DNA from: Lophium mytilinum
Lineage: Eukaryota; Ascomycota; Dothideomycetes; Mytilinidiales; Mytilinidiaceae
Length of the DNA: 64,000 bases
Assembly (NCBI GenBank): GCA_010093605.1
Contig: MU004201.1
Coordinates: 73,216-137,215, forward strand
Direction: 5' to 3'
The position numbers and the translations under genes were made by a program. Below the pieces are notes generated by a model that was given only the letters and a program-made list of their open reading frames with translations, did not search any database and was not told where the DNA came from. Shown here in pieces: positions 25,800 to 37,362 of this stretch; position 1 is the first letter of the stretch; every line of letters starts with the position of its first letter.

Positions 25800-27100
25800 A
25801 GGAGGAGAGAGTAAATACTAAGTAAGACTTGTTAGAATAAGCCCTATACTAGAAGAGAAGTTAGGGAATTATAAAAAAGAATAAAACTTAAGTAAAATAC
25901 TAAAAGATAGCATAAGATACTTACAAGACTACACAAACAACTATAAGAGTATAAGAAATGTAGTAGAATAGGTAGGAGAGTAGAAGGGAGTAAGTAAAGA
26001 TATTGCGATAGAGGGAGAGATACTAGAGACAAAATGTAGCAAACGGATATAGTGCCGCAACATACCTTAAATTCTAGTTTTCAAAAGTTAAGTAAGATCT
26101 GACAGGCCGGGGAGCTAGAATGTGCGCGGCTCCTGTAGCATTTAGCTACTACTGCATCTTACTACTAATCGATTAATATATAGTAGTATCTGCTTTACCA
26201 TCTTAATTAGCAGTTGTTGTTTATATAGGGAGTTGAATTCTTAAACCTATACCGGTTACTAACACCAATTAAATGCTAAGAAATATCCATACTTAACTTT
26301 TAAGAGATTCTACTCTAAGGTCGCTACTAGCATTCTCCTAGGGCCGCCCCGTTAGCCCCCTACAGTCTAAGTATCCCAGCCTAGGAGCGCCACCCGTAGT
26401 CGTGCAAACGATAATCCTATTGCTACCTATGGAGTTTCTATCTTTAGGACTGCAATAGTAGAGGTCTAGAGAGGTCTAGGGAATAGGGGACATCCGGGGA
26501 TGTCGTCTATAGAGTAGGGGAAGAGTACAGCCTCTTAAGATACTATAATAAAACAAGCCGGTTAGTATATACTATCTAGTTATAGAAGGATAGTAGAAGG
26601 GCTATAGAATGATAAGTAAGTATATACAGCATCTAGCTATAGCTGCGCATAGTCTAATAGCGCTTAGGAGGGACAACTAGGGATAGAGGGATAGGAGAAG
26701 GGAAGATATATAGAGATCTGTAAATTAATATATATACTTCTATAGCGCATAACTTAGGGACCTTGCAACTCGTCCTATAGCTCTTAGGCTTATTTAGAAG
26801 GCGTAGATAGATAGCGCGCTTAATTTAGGGCTAATTAGTAGTCTTATAGTTGTAGTGCGGTGTTATAGTAGTGTAGAAGGAGAGGGTATAGTAGTAAACG
26901 CGTGGGGACGCGCAAGTTGCGAAAATCCCTAAGGCATTTTTTTTAGAGTGCGGGGTAATTTTACATTAAATAGTAGCCTAGCGCGAAACCTTAAATAAGG
27001 TTTAACCTATCTAAAGCACGGCAGCTAGAGGTCCCTGTTAATAACAAATTACGTGCATCTCGCGACTTAATATTAGAGCCAGCCCCGCTATCTTCCCCAG
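25800..27100. promoter_or_regulatory. Divergent intergenic region of K1
   Basis: Lies between the leftward transposase start (25766) and the rightward gene. Contains the right copy of the direct repeat (26760-26930) and purine-rich tracts (26640-26720). No open frame of note. It would hold the promoters of both genes by position only; no specific motif can be assigned. Confidence 0.45.
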
Positions 27101-27910
27101 CCTCTATATTTACTATTTACGATCGCCCTATCTCCCTAATTACTACCTACCTTAATCCTTTTCCTGTCTATTTTGCTTAGAGTACCTATTTTATCCGCTA
27201 TAAGCATTTCTAGTAAACTATAGATGGCCGACTTAGTACGTTCTAACAGCCCCAGCACATTAGTAAATACTTATCTCGTTCTTACCCAATCTATTCTATC
27301 TACTTGCGAGCTTATATTAAGTACAACACTTTAATAATGTTCTTGCTAATTACTTCTCTATACCTAGGCTGCCACGTCCTTCTCCTATCTAAACCTAGAC
27401 TAGTCCCAACCCTCCTTAGGCCTATACTTTTACATAATAGCAACATCCACCGTAAATAGCAGTAGTACCTTGACCCCTATTAACCCCCTTCTTAACCCCA
27501 CCCCTACCACTCCTCCCGGCGGTTAAGGCGATGGAGCAAACGGGTCTACGACAGGCGGCGACCTCCCCCTATTTACGCCATCCAGGAAGCGCAAGCATAA
27601 AAAGCCGCGCGCAAAGAAGGCTAACTTATCTACTTTACGGTCGGCTACCAGGAGCGAAGAGGACACTAAGCGCCCTGCCGATATCTTAGACTTTAACTGG
27701 GAGATACTTCGAGAATGCGAGCTACGCTAGCGAGCGTACTTTTTTAGATTCTTTTAAGAGAAAGATACTAAGGCTATGCTAAGGGCGGTGTTTGCAAGTA
27801 AGGGTATTGCAGATAAGGATATTAGTCGCGAATTATGGAATTTATGCATGTTAAAGCAGTAGGGTAATTATAATAACTGGAAGTCTAAAGAAACTATAAA
27901 GACGGCAAAA

Positions 27911-27959
27911 GTAAGTTACTTCTATTATTCTTATATACTCTATTCTAATAACTTACTAG
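27911..27959 (+). other. Intron in the second gene of K1
   Basis: 49 bp, GTAAGT donor, TTCTAATAAC branch region near 27943, TAG acceptor, phase 0. The flanking frames are open and protein-like on both sides. Confidence 0.7.
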
Positions 27960-28143
27960 AAACATGTTTGTGAAATGCTTAAACTAAATCCTTTGCTAAA
28001 ACACATTACCACTGTTGCTGGTCTGCGGGCAGATTTTGTAAAGTCTACCTCCTCCAATGCAAATATCTACGAGTGCTTCAAGTTTATCCAGAAACATCTT
28101 AACTTGGAGAAGTCACACATAGACGGCCTCTAGTTTGCGCAGC

Positions 28144-28196
28144 GTAAGTAAATTCTATCTATCTTCTTTTTTTATTCTTTGCTAATATGCTTTTAG
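28144..28196 (+). other. Second intron in the second gene of K1
   Basis: 53 bp, GTAAGT donor, GCTAAT branch at 28181, TTTTAG acceptor, splits a codon after its first base and keeps the frame. Confidence 0.7.
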
Positions 28197-29950
28197 AAAT
28201 ATATAGTAATCTGTGCGTTAAGGTGAAGCAGACTCTAGACTAGGAAGACGAACTAAAAGAGACGTGTTTGGCTGCGGATAAATCTTCGCATGCCGAGCTT
28301 CTTACTTAGGTTAATTTAATGGCGTCCTTAAAATAGTACAATAATATTAACCCGCTTACACACTTCTCTATCTGCGCCGTAGAGTTGGTGAGATTACTAA
28401 AGTTACTAAGAGAGCTAAACCTGCAGCACTCTTACTAGACGAGGACCCGGACTATATATTTATCCCCCGCCCATCTACTACTAGAGCTGCTAGAGGCAAC
28501 ACCTAGCTTCTAGCGTGCTTGCTTTTATTGTCGGATTGCAACGATCCCCGTTTCTCTCTATTATGTTTTTAAAGCCTGCATACTGCTCCGGTGTTTTCTG
28601 CAAGCGGCATACTATACTAGTAGTCTCTAATAGGTGGCTCTGTTTCTATAAGCTTCTCTCAATTGTTTTTTTAAGATTTCTCTTTCTTCCCTGTAAATGT
28701 ACGACGATGGCTATATAATAATATAAAAGGAAGATATCTATAGAGGTTTATATATATATCTGCAGCATTTATAATAAGCGGGTAAATAGGTAGTAGAGGT
28801 TAGTTTACGGCGGAGTTTTACTAAAGGCATGATACTCCGGATTTAAAAGTTTATAGATTTAGAGACATTACAAATCTACTATAGCAGACGTAATATCACC
28901 TTCTTCTTAACTACTACTTACGCCCCAAGTGCTTAGTATTAATAAAGCCACACGCAAAAGATATACACACCGCTACTTCTAAACTCTATGTGCTTGGGCC
29001 TTTAAAAAAAAAGAAAAAGCCAATTTTAATAAAAAGAACCGCGCACTGGGGTTATTTTTTTGGGCTTCCCACTTCCCGTCCCCACATAGGGGATTTAAAT
29101 ATGGATTTTTGATGCTCTATTATTTATTAGGCAGGCATATTTTAAACATATAAGCCCTGCTTCTACTAATTTTTATTTAGCAGGAGCAGACTCTATATAA
29201 AGCTTCTTGTAGCTTTTTTAAACCTAAGGAATAGTCTATTAGACTATTAGGGGATTTCAATATAGATTTCCCGGAGGCTTGTGTGCGGGCTGGAGGTCGG
29301 CTTAAAGATTTCAAAATATATACTTAAGTGCTACGTTGCAATACATACTAGGATATTAAATTACGCGGTTATCGCGGCGTTTCTATTACAGCTATATCTT
29401 ATTATAGATGTAACATAGACCCGCTATATATATCGGTGCACTAAATAGATTTCCAACTTTAATTTAGCGGTCGGATAGCTAGCCAGCTCGCTGTCCTATG
29501 CAAGCATTCTCTCTATATTAAGTTTAACCCAACTTTAGTTTTAAAACTACTAGAATTAAAGGCTAGCTACCTACTTAGCGCGAGCATATTATTGTTAGAT
29601 ATTTTAAAAGCAATATATAATTGTTGTAAATCTAATTTTTAAACCGACTAAAGTTTCATGCGCAATGCTAAGCTGGAAGGACATCCCGCTGAATAGGCGG
29701 CGAGCAGACAGTTCTATCAAGCATAGCATTCGCGCATTAGCATACTTGTGGCGGCAGATGTAGTACTTAACAGAAGCATATGCAGGCATATATTCTAATA
29801 AAATAGACCTTTAAATTAAACAAAATTCTAAATAATTTTAAGTTAGGATGATATTATATTAAACTGGGAGCTATTATGTAGTTGGGGAATAGCATTACGC
29901 TAACTTAGTGTAAACAAGTAATTCGATATATAGGATACCCCGGGACGCTA

Positions 29951-30037
29951 GAACGCCGGCGTCCGGCTAGGCGTGCATGTGAACATCCTGCACGTAAACA
30001 CGTACTATACGCTAGAGCCTGCCATAGAACCATAACA
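29951..30037 (-). repeat. Right LTR of G2, second half (right of K1)
   Basis: 87 bp matching 12382-12468, ending CATAACA, followed by the target duplication CTATT at 30038-30042. Confidence 0.85.
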
Positions 30038-30042
30038 CTATT

Positions 30043-33000
30043 AACAACATTATTACTAGTAAATAGCGCCGGCGCGGTAGCTATTAGAAACTATAATATA
30101 AGCTGTAGTGGACTTATTATACTACACTAAGTAACTAGAAGAATTAGAGTTGTTTTAAGGGAGAAGGCGCTTAGAAACTAGTATAGCGTTTCTATTAGCT
30201 ACGCCCGCGAGAAGATAGGCCCTATTAGGACTTTCTAAAACTACCGGAAAGTTGGTACTATAATAAGAACCCGGATTTAAATAATAATAAGCACCCCGCT
30301 GCATGTGTAGTAGCCCTATAGCTAGAATTAATTAAAGTTAACTACTTAAAGATTATAACAACGTAAGCTATAAGGTTAGCTAGCTAAGTAAAGTAAGACT
30401 AAACTCTTTACTTTAGAATTAGATCCTCCGCTGCAAAGTTTCCGCTAAGTAGTTAGAGGAGGTTATTACCCAGTAACGCCGTAAGCACGCCGCCGTAAGA
30501 TTTTAAGTTTATCTATAATTATAGGTTATAGTGCAGTGCGTACTAACAACTCTAGCTAAGTATACTAAAGTTATAAGGCTACTAGTATATAGGTAAACGC
30601 TTACTAATATTTAACTATATAACCTTATATAGCTTTTCTATTATAACTAGTTCTTCTATTATAATTAGTCCTTTTATTACGGCCGCTTTCTATATACTCT
30701 CCATGGCGCTAAGCCCTATAGTTATTTTATCTTACGGTTTATATAAGTCTTATTTAAAGGAGGAGTTATCTCTTTATTAAAAGGGGGGTTAGTATAATAG
30801 ATCTAGGCCTCTTTCTTAGCTATAAACCTAGCACGTGCCTGGTAGTTACGTGCTCGCTAGGAATATTATTATTCCGCCACCTGCGTGTCTAGATAGCATT
30901 GCGAGCAGCCTTATACTCCGGCCCTCTTATAGTACATCTTATAATATAATTCTACTTCTTATTCTATATACCTCTATACCTTAGTGCCCGTAATATTAGT
31001 GCTTATAGTTTAGACGCTATTATAAAGTAATAACTTATAACCTTATATAAAACTTTCCTATATACTTAAAATATAATATAGAATTTATACTAGACTAGGA
31101 GGCTTAACTTACTTTATAATTAGAAGGGCTAATAAGATGGTGTTAGAAAAGCAATTAGCTAATTACCGCTAATACTTGCTATTAGTGCTTATACTAGTGT
31201 TGTATAACCGTCCGCTGTTTTAGTAAAGATTAATAGTGTTGTCTTATTATTAGAAGAGAGCCGAAGCTAGCGCGCTAATTTATTACTGCTTCTTTAAATT
31301 AATCAGCTAAAGCCTTCTTATCTTCTTTACTATACGCTTTAAGTATATTAGTTAATCTCTTAATACTAGTAATCCGTGTAGCCTTATTCTTAATAACGTT
31401 AAAGCGCGTTTCTAAGTCTTTATAGAGCTCCTAGCCTATCTTAATATAGTTATTAATATTAAGTGTATAAGGTTCTAGAGCGGTTTTATAGTAAGCTTGC
31501 ATCCGTTATCTAAGACTCTATTTAAATCCTCGCTTAAGGTCTATAAAGCATAGGAGGTTAATTATAACTAGTATAATATTTAAACTATATCTAAAATTAG
31601 AAAGCTTATTTGCCTGCTGCTAATACTCTATATAGAAGCTAAGAAAGTTTTCTTAAAGAAAGGATTAATAAGAACGTCTAAACCCTATAAAGGCACTAGG
31701 TTTCCGGGATTAAATTTAATCCTTTACCGGTAAGCTCTACTAAAGTATATACTACCGCGCTTATTACATAAATATTATAAGAAAATGCAATAATACTAAG
31801 ACCTTAGGACGGTACTATATAATTTCTTAGGGAGGTTTTCTATAAAGCTACTATAATATTTACACTAATAGAGTTCTATATATTCTTCTTTAGGAAATTC
31901 TCTAGAGAAGCTTAAATATAGAACTCCTAATTAATAGTAGTAAGTAAATTAGCGAGCCGGTAATTATACCTAAGTAGCTACTAGGTACCTAGTAGTATAG
32001 TGCTGTTAGAGTAGTCTTTATAGAATCTCCGCCTGCGCAAATAGATAGTAAGAGGGAATATAGCGAACTACATAGTAAATTCTTAGAGTAAATAGCATCT
32101 CTATCTACCTCTAACTAAAAGCGACCTATAAGTAATAACGCTCTAGGAGAATAGCTACCTAAAAGAACCCGGTAATGCTAAGCTTTCTAGTATAGCTATA
32201 ATTATAATGCGTAATAAGGCGTATATTTAAAGGGATTTTGCAATTACTCTACTATAAATAGAGGTAGTATAGATAAGTTAATAGCTAGCTATACTATGCG
32301 TGCGTATAGTTCTTCTTATCCTATAACTTAGGTTAACATTTTTTAATATTTACTATTTATTAGTTCGCTCTTCTAACTAATCTTTGGTAGTGTACTAACG
32401 CCGCAGTGTAGTAATTGCATGTCGTCCATCTCTCGCTATACTATAGGAACTTAGAAGAAGGGCTTATAACTATATAGCTTGCCTACAGCTTAGTATCTTT
32501 AGCAGTTTTATAGTTATATAACTATGTACTATGTAAAACCATTAGGCCTTTTTACTTAATGCGATGTTCTAGTAAATGTATTATATGCGCTTTATAAAGT
32601 GTAAATATAACTTTTTTACCTTAACTACTAGCTTAGAATCCGCTCTAGAAGAGAGTATATAGAAGGTATATAGATAGTATATAGTTTAAAGGTAGTCTAT
32701 TATTTTATATATAGGCTATAAGAGTAGAAGGGTAAAGGTAGAAAGGCTAGTAAAATATACTAGAATAGGAGGGCTAAAATATAAAGACTATAATAGGGGA
32801 ACTAGGTTAGGAGAACTAAAGTAGGGGGCTATAAGCGGCCTAGTAGAGTATACCGTTATTAATATATAACAGAAAGTAAATAATATAAAGTATATAGCTA
32901 TAATAGCAAGTATAAGCGTCTATAGTATAGCTAATAGCTATGGGAAGGCTAAAGGCAATAGCTTTTAAATAGGAAATATATAGCTAGAGTATATAATAGA

Positions 33001-33840
33001 GTATACTATAGAGTATATAGCTATATAGAAAGTATATAGCTACTTATAGTAAGTATAATCTTTTACAATATAACTATATAAGAGCTGTAGAAGAGTCTTA
33101 TAGATAGGCTTTTATAAAATAGGTAGGCTAACTAATATAATAGAGGAAAAAAAGCTATTACTTAAAATTTAAACTACTTTAAAGTATTATACTTAATTAA
33201 TTTTAGACTTAAAGCTAAGAGTTATACGTAGTTAAAGTATAGTAAATTAGAAATAGTAATATTAATAAAGATAACTTTTGAAATTTTAAACTTACTAGTA
33301 CTATATAAGGTACTTTATTATACATTTAAGTTTTATATATTAATTCTTAATACTAATATTATGAATTTAATTTCTATATTCTAAAAAGAAAAACAATAAA
33401 GTGTTTATTTTCTTAGTTTTTAATGTTGATGTATATAAGTAAGTTATATAGCTTTAATTAATTTAGTGTTATTTATACATTTCTATATAGTAATTACAAA
33501 ATTAGATTAAACTTTAAAACTAAACTTTATATATTATATACTTCTTTCTTTAAAGATATATACTAGGCTTTTATATATATTAATGTTCAAACTACTAAGT
33601 TTTATATATATATCTAGTAGTTACCTTTTAATCTAACTTTTTCTAAAACTCCTAAAAATAAATATAGAGATAAAACTTTCTATCTTGTATTTCTCTAGTA
33701 CAGAACTTTCTCTAAAATGGGTCGTAGTGGTTATGATACTACAGGAATAGTTATACCTTTTCCACCAATACTAAATAATAAAACCTTTAGTTTTTTATAG
33801 TATCATTTCTAAGACTTTATTCTACTATTTTCTAGATAGA
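30043..33840. other. Decayed AT-rich DNA, possible continuation of P2
   Basis: Before G2 inserted, 30043 was joined to 12281, so the first part may hold the upstream part of P2 on the minus strand; protein-like text is seen there (30.06-30.36 kb, minus) but frames do not stay open. From about 32.4 kb the sequence is almost only A, T and G in TA-rich runs. No gene can be named. Confidence 0.4.
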
Positions 33841-33849
33841 TGTTCTAAG

Positions 33850-34700
33850 AAAAAAGGCTATTTTATCCTCGCCTACTTTAAAGAAAGGAAAGGGAAAGGG
33901 TAAAAAGCGCGCCTTTTAGAAGGGCTCTCCCTTAGAATTACAGCAAAGCTTTTAATTTTATAGGGACTTTCCTCTACCTTTTTAATTTTAGCCTAAGTTG
34001 TTGTAGAACTAGAGACTCTATCTATGCCTATTGCGGAATAAGCGCCCTGTTGCAAAATAAGCGCCGTTATAGAATAAGTAATCGTTGCGGAACAAGCGCA
34101 ATACACCGCCCTTTTTCTTCTTCTTCCGCAGGTTACTAAGTTTTTTTCTACAGCCTACCTATCTTATAGTAAGCCTGTATTAGTCTTTCTATTTCTTTAA
34201 TAGGCCTTACTACACTCAAGCGGCCTTGGCTTCTAGGTAGAGAGGCTACTCTTAACTATTACCCTTTAATTCCTTTTACTTACTTCTCTCTAACTATTAC
34301 TATAGCTAACCTTCTATGCTCTCTTTCCTTACTGCGTATAATCTTTACTTTCTTTAGTTACTAGGTTTTCTTATTTTTTTACAGTTCTTAGCGCGTATCT
34401 ACTTTACCTAGTAAATTATATTGTTATAGAATAACTCCTAGGTAGGGAGGTATATAGTAAGGTAAATTAGTGCAGGTATATAGGTGGCACGTAATAAGCG
34501 TTTAGGGCCTTTCTTAATTATAGAGGATAGGGCTTTATTATCTATTATCTCTTCTTCTTATAAAGCCTACTCTAGGAAGTGTAATAGCTACGGCCTTATC
34601 TTTAATATAATATAATTAAGGTTATCTTCTTCTACTCTCTCTCCCCTTTAGTAAACGTAATTTTTACTTTTATAACTATCCCGCCCTCTACTACTATAGT
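33850..34700 (+). pseudogene. Unknown coding repeat, copy U1
   Basis: 34165-34700 matches 59871-60400, and 33.95-34.16 kb resembles 58.4-58.53 kb, so this is one unit duplicated (U2 is cut by M3). A plus-strand frame reads KKGKGKGKKRAF, then Gln-rich text with two or three RNK repeats, with stops of TAA/TAG type. Degenerate AAT-AAG-CGC-like repeats lie at 34040-34110. Function and family unknown. Confidence 0.45.
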
Positions 34701-35248
34701 ATAGCGCTGCTATTAGTATTAATTACAGTAAAAGGTAACCTTAGCTACTTTAGTAGTAAGGCCTTTAACCTTAATACTAAGCTTAGTAATAAGAATTATC
34801 TAGGTGTTATACTTCTTGCGCTTATTTTCTAGCTACTTAGTAAGGCAGCGCGCTTATTAGTAAAGTTTTTAGCGTTAGCACGCATTTTAGCTACTTAATT
34901 ATAGAGCTAAGTAGTTTAGTCTTTAAGATTACTAAGTATAGTATTATTTTGCGCGCCTTATTATTCTTAATGTTATACTATCTTATAATCTTTCTAGTAG
35001 ATAGCTATATCTATATTTCTAATATCTTTATGCAACTCTTCTATTTGGCAATAGTTAAAGAGTGCGGTATAAATACTAATATATTTGCTTTAAGGTGCAT
35101 TATAGAGGCCTTCTATTATATTAATTATAATATTAGTAGTTTAGGCGTTACTAGCGCAGTTAATGCTAAAGACTATGCTGTTATTATTATCTAAGGGTAT
35201 AAAAAGGGACTATTAGTAACTAGTCTCTATAGTAGAGCTAGTGCCTAT
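34701..35248. other. AT-rich stretch, no gene seen
   Basis: One 81-codon open frame (34949-35194) is rich in Ile, Leu and Tyr, as expected from random AT-rich sequence, and no domain or neighbour supports it. Confidence 0.5.
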
Positions 35249-35450
35249 TATTATAGACTACGAGAGGCAAGACACGGAGCACGGTGTTAAACAAGGAATA
35301 GAGTGTATTTACAAAGATAAAGTCGCGTAGAGGTAGAGGTTCCACGTGGCGCAGGCTAAATACAGGCTGGAGGTGCGAAACCGCGCTAGCGCACGGGCTC
35401 ACGTGACGTAGCCGAGGGCACGTGATATATGCGGAGCTGGATCCGTTACA
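35249..35450. repeat. Solo LTR with 5-bp target duplication
   Basis: 202 bp flanked by CCTAT at 35244-35248 and 35451-35455. The right end is GTTACA. It is much richer in GC and CpG than its surroundings (for example GCGCTAGCGCACGGGC). No matching internal region is next to it, and no second copy lies in the window. Family not determined; LTR of a Gypsy-like element is likely by size and ends. Orientation uncertain. Confidence 0.65.
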
Positions 35451-35455
35451 CCTAT

Positions 35456-36085
35456 ATTAGTTATAGTAGACTAGTATTAAGAGGGGAGGTTAGGGTAGGT
35501 ATTTAGGTTGCAATAGTATTAGTAGTAGAAGTAAAAGCTTAAGTCTAATTCTTAGAGGTAATTAGAATTTAAGAAGACGCTAGAGTTATTAAGCTAACCA
35601 GGGGGTTAGTAAATTAGACAGCTCTAGGTATAGATATTTTAGTAAATAGCTTAAAGTTCTCTTTACTTTTGGCCTAATCTGCGTAGGCGTGATTATTAGT
35701 TTCCTACTTAGTAGAGTTAGTAAGGTTGTAATAGGCCTAGGGTTATAGTAGATTAGTGCCTAATTTATTTAGTAGAAGGTAAATATCTAGTTCTAGATTA
35801 CTAAAATAATTAGCGCATATAGTAAAAGCTTCCGGGGTTATAATTAATTAATATTAAGATATTCCTGTACTGCCTATTTTGCGGGCGGCTTTCTTTTCTT
35901 AATAGTTAAGCTTATATACTTTCTAAGAGTTAGATGCAAGAGTAGATTAAGTAGCTTATAAGCTAGAAGAGAGAGTAGAAGTAGTAATAACTAAGGTTAG
36001 AGTTACTACCGGGAGGTAAACCTACAGGCTACGCGCTAGATATAGCTATACTATATAGAGTTAGAGTTTTCCTACTATAGCTTAG
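35456..36085. other. Spacer, no gene seen
   Basis: AT-rich DNA between the solo LTR and the Tc1-like element M2. No open frame or domain recognised. Confidence 0.45.
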
Positions 36086-36087
36086 TA

Positions 36088-37162
36088 TAGTACTTAGACT
36101 TAAGTCTTATCTAATAAACCGTGCGTACCCTACTAAACTCGCATCGCGTTAGGAACGCGTTCTAATTACCTCTATACTATACTATAATAACACGCTCTTT
36201 TAGAACTCCAATTAATAGGATTATAAGGGGGAATAGTAAGCTTTTATCTTAATAGCGCACACCCATTATTGCTAAGCAGTAAGAATGTGTTTCTAATAAG
36301 GATTTAGCGGCTAAATTTAGCTGCAACATGCGCATAATCTATACTACGATTAAACGGTTTAAAGAATACAATACTATAGATTTCTTGCCACGCTCTAGGC
36401 CCCTAGTAGTTCTTATACGTCGTAAGAAGCAGGACATTATTTAAATTGTAAGAAAAGCTCTAAAATTAGAGTATTCCTAGATTATTAAAGAGGCAGACCT
36501 AAATGCCCGCCTAAATTAGAAGCATCCTATTTCTAAGAAGACTATCTAACGCTACCTTAGAGAGAATAGCCTGCATAAGCGCAGGTGTACTAAGAGGCTA
36601 ATACTAAAGCCTAAGCATGCTGTAATTCACCGCTTATTTACTTAGAATTATAAGAATTTTAACTAGGAAGACTCTACTATTAAGTTTATAGATAAGTGCT
36701 CTATATAGAGGGGCTCCGGGCAGTAGGTAGAGTAGTGCTTCCGCTATTCTTATAAGAAATACCACCTAGAGATAATTATAGAGAAAGAGAAGTCTAATAA
36801 GATATTATAGATAGTGTAGATAGCTATTTAGGTGACGCCGGACGGCTATACTAGCCGGTTTGTATTAATTATTATAGAACGGGATTAGGAGGCTAAGAAG
36901 ATAGGCTATTTAAGTAGAAGCTATACTAAGATATTAAAGGATAGCCTCTTAGAATAATACTAGGTAGGGGAGATATTTATGCATAATAATACCCCTATTT
37001 ATAACTCTAAATAGACCTATAAGTTTCTAGAATCTTACAGGATTTAGACAATGGAATGGCCCCTCTATTTACCGGACCTCAAATCTATTAAGCACATATA
37101 GTGGGCGCTTAATAAGATAGTTTACAAGCTATATCTAGAATTAGTAATAATAGGCTAAGTAG
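36088..37162 (+). mobile_element. Tc1-like transposon M2, 5' part
   Basis: Starts after a TA at 36086-36087 with TAGTACTTAGACTTAAGTC, matching the left terminal repeat of M1. Transposase text parallels M1 throughout: the helix-turn-helix region (36.24-36.35 kb), the first Asp segment KFIDKCS (about 36.69 kb) and the segment MHNNTPI (about 36.98 kb), where the second catalytic Asp reads Asn. It has more stops than M1. It breaks at 37162, where G3 inserted (target duplication AGTAG at 37158-37162); the rest lies at 56198-56483. The two parts sum to about 1.35 kb, as in M1. Confidence 0.85.
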
Positions 37163-37362
37163 TGTTATAGCCACATGTTTACGCATAACACGTAACTAGA
37201 GGTTACGTAATAGAGGCTCTGCAGAACGGATAAACGTTACTCCGCCCTTTAGGTTATTACAACGTCCGTCCTAGGAACCTCTTTCTCTCTTATATTTACC
37301 TTTTGTTAATATTAATACTATTTAATCTAACAATTCTAATATTCTAACCTTAAGCCCTAATA
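37163..37362 (+). repeat. 5' LTR of G3
   Basis: 200 bp beginning TGTTATAGCC. Matches 55998-56197 in direct orientation and 55215-55414 in inverted orientation. Confidence 0.88.

Larger units (their letters stand above)
27420..29940 (+). pseudogene. Second, multi-exon gene of K1 (function unknown)
   Basis: Rightward gene. A Lys/Arg-rich segment (SRKRKHKKPRAKKAN, near 27.59 kb) is followed by a protein-like frame to 27910. Introns at 27911-27959 and 28144-28196 have GTAAGT donors and CTAAT branch sites and join in phase, linking ...ETIKTAK to KHVCEMLKLNPLL and ...QFAQ to IYSNLCVKVKQ. The frame continues to about 28.6 kb. Further protein-like stretches follow in other frames at about 28.69-29.1 kb (LRPKCLVLIKPHAKD) and 29181-29940 (EGHPAEQAASRQF, ICRHIF), the latter preceded by a TACTAAT...TTTAG acceptor, so they are probably later exons. 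Stops are nearly all TAA/TAG. The basic segment suggests a DNA-binding or nuclear protein, possibly the partner protein of the transposase as TnpA is in En/Spm, but no domain is recognised. Confidence 0.55.
18828..29948. mobile_element. 11.1-kb CMC-like DNA transposon K1
   Basis: Inserted in the right LTR of G2 with TA duplicated (18826-18827, 29949-29950). Removing 18828-29950 restores an LTR of exactly 182 bp, which fixes both ends. The terminal 24 bases form an ungapped imperfect inverted repeat (17 of 24 identical, most differences transitions): left CCGTATAGGGTTATTC, right reverse complement GCGTCCCGGGGTATCC. Contents: possible gene near 20.3-20.7 kb, transposase 22007-25766 (minus), divergent promoter zone about 25.8-27.1 kb, multi-exon gene about 27.4-29.94 kb (plus). 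Same size, TA duplication and layout as K2. A 2-bp TA duplication is reported for the Mirage branch of CMC, but exact family placement is open. Confidence 0.8.
12287..30037 (-). mobile_element. Chromodomain Ty3/Gypsy retrotransposon (G2), split by K1
   Basis: Minus-strand element with a 5-bp target duplication CTATT at 12282-12286 and 30038-30042 and 182-bp LTRs. Internal part 12469-18732. Right to left: gag with short tandem repeats (about 17.5-18.65 kb), protease region (about 17.2 kb), the spacer before RT (16615-16896), RT (about 15.65-16.45 kb, YIDDLIIF palm motif near 15.73 kb), RNase H (about 14.95-15.45 kb), integrase (about 13.35-14.85 kb) and a chromodomain (about 13.09-13.29 kb, with VKWEGY). 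Part order is that of chromoviruses. The two LTRs differ at roughly 16 of 182 positions, nearly all transitions, so age cannot be read as plain neutral divergence. It is broken, with several dozen breaks of RIP type. Its right LTR was later hit by DNA transposon K1 (18828-29948). Confidence 0.88.

Noticed and set aside
21290-26930. LTR pair around the K1 transposase
   Set aside because: The direct repeats are diverged, lack TG...CA ends and target duplications, and enclose a DNA-transposon transposase, not gag-pol.
29247-29280. LINE endonuclease motif (LLGDFNIDF)
   Set aside because: GDFN-like text recalls an AP endonuclease, but no other endonuclease or LINE RT motif follows, and the frame continues into unrelated sequence up to the K1 terminus.
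18828-29948. Starship or other large cargo element with a tyrosine-recombinase captain
   Set aside because: No DUF3435-type recombinase text was seen; termini and transposase fit a CMC-like DNA transposon.
33718-33802. Short clean frame MGRSGYDTTGIVIPFPP as a gene start
   Set aside because: Only about 27 codons before a stop, with no intron signal or continuation found.
34949-35194. 81-residue ORF as a gene
   Set aside because: Composition is that of random AT-rich sequence; no start context, intron, domain or repeat copy supports it.
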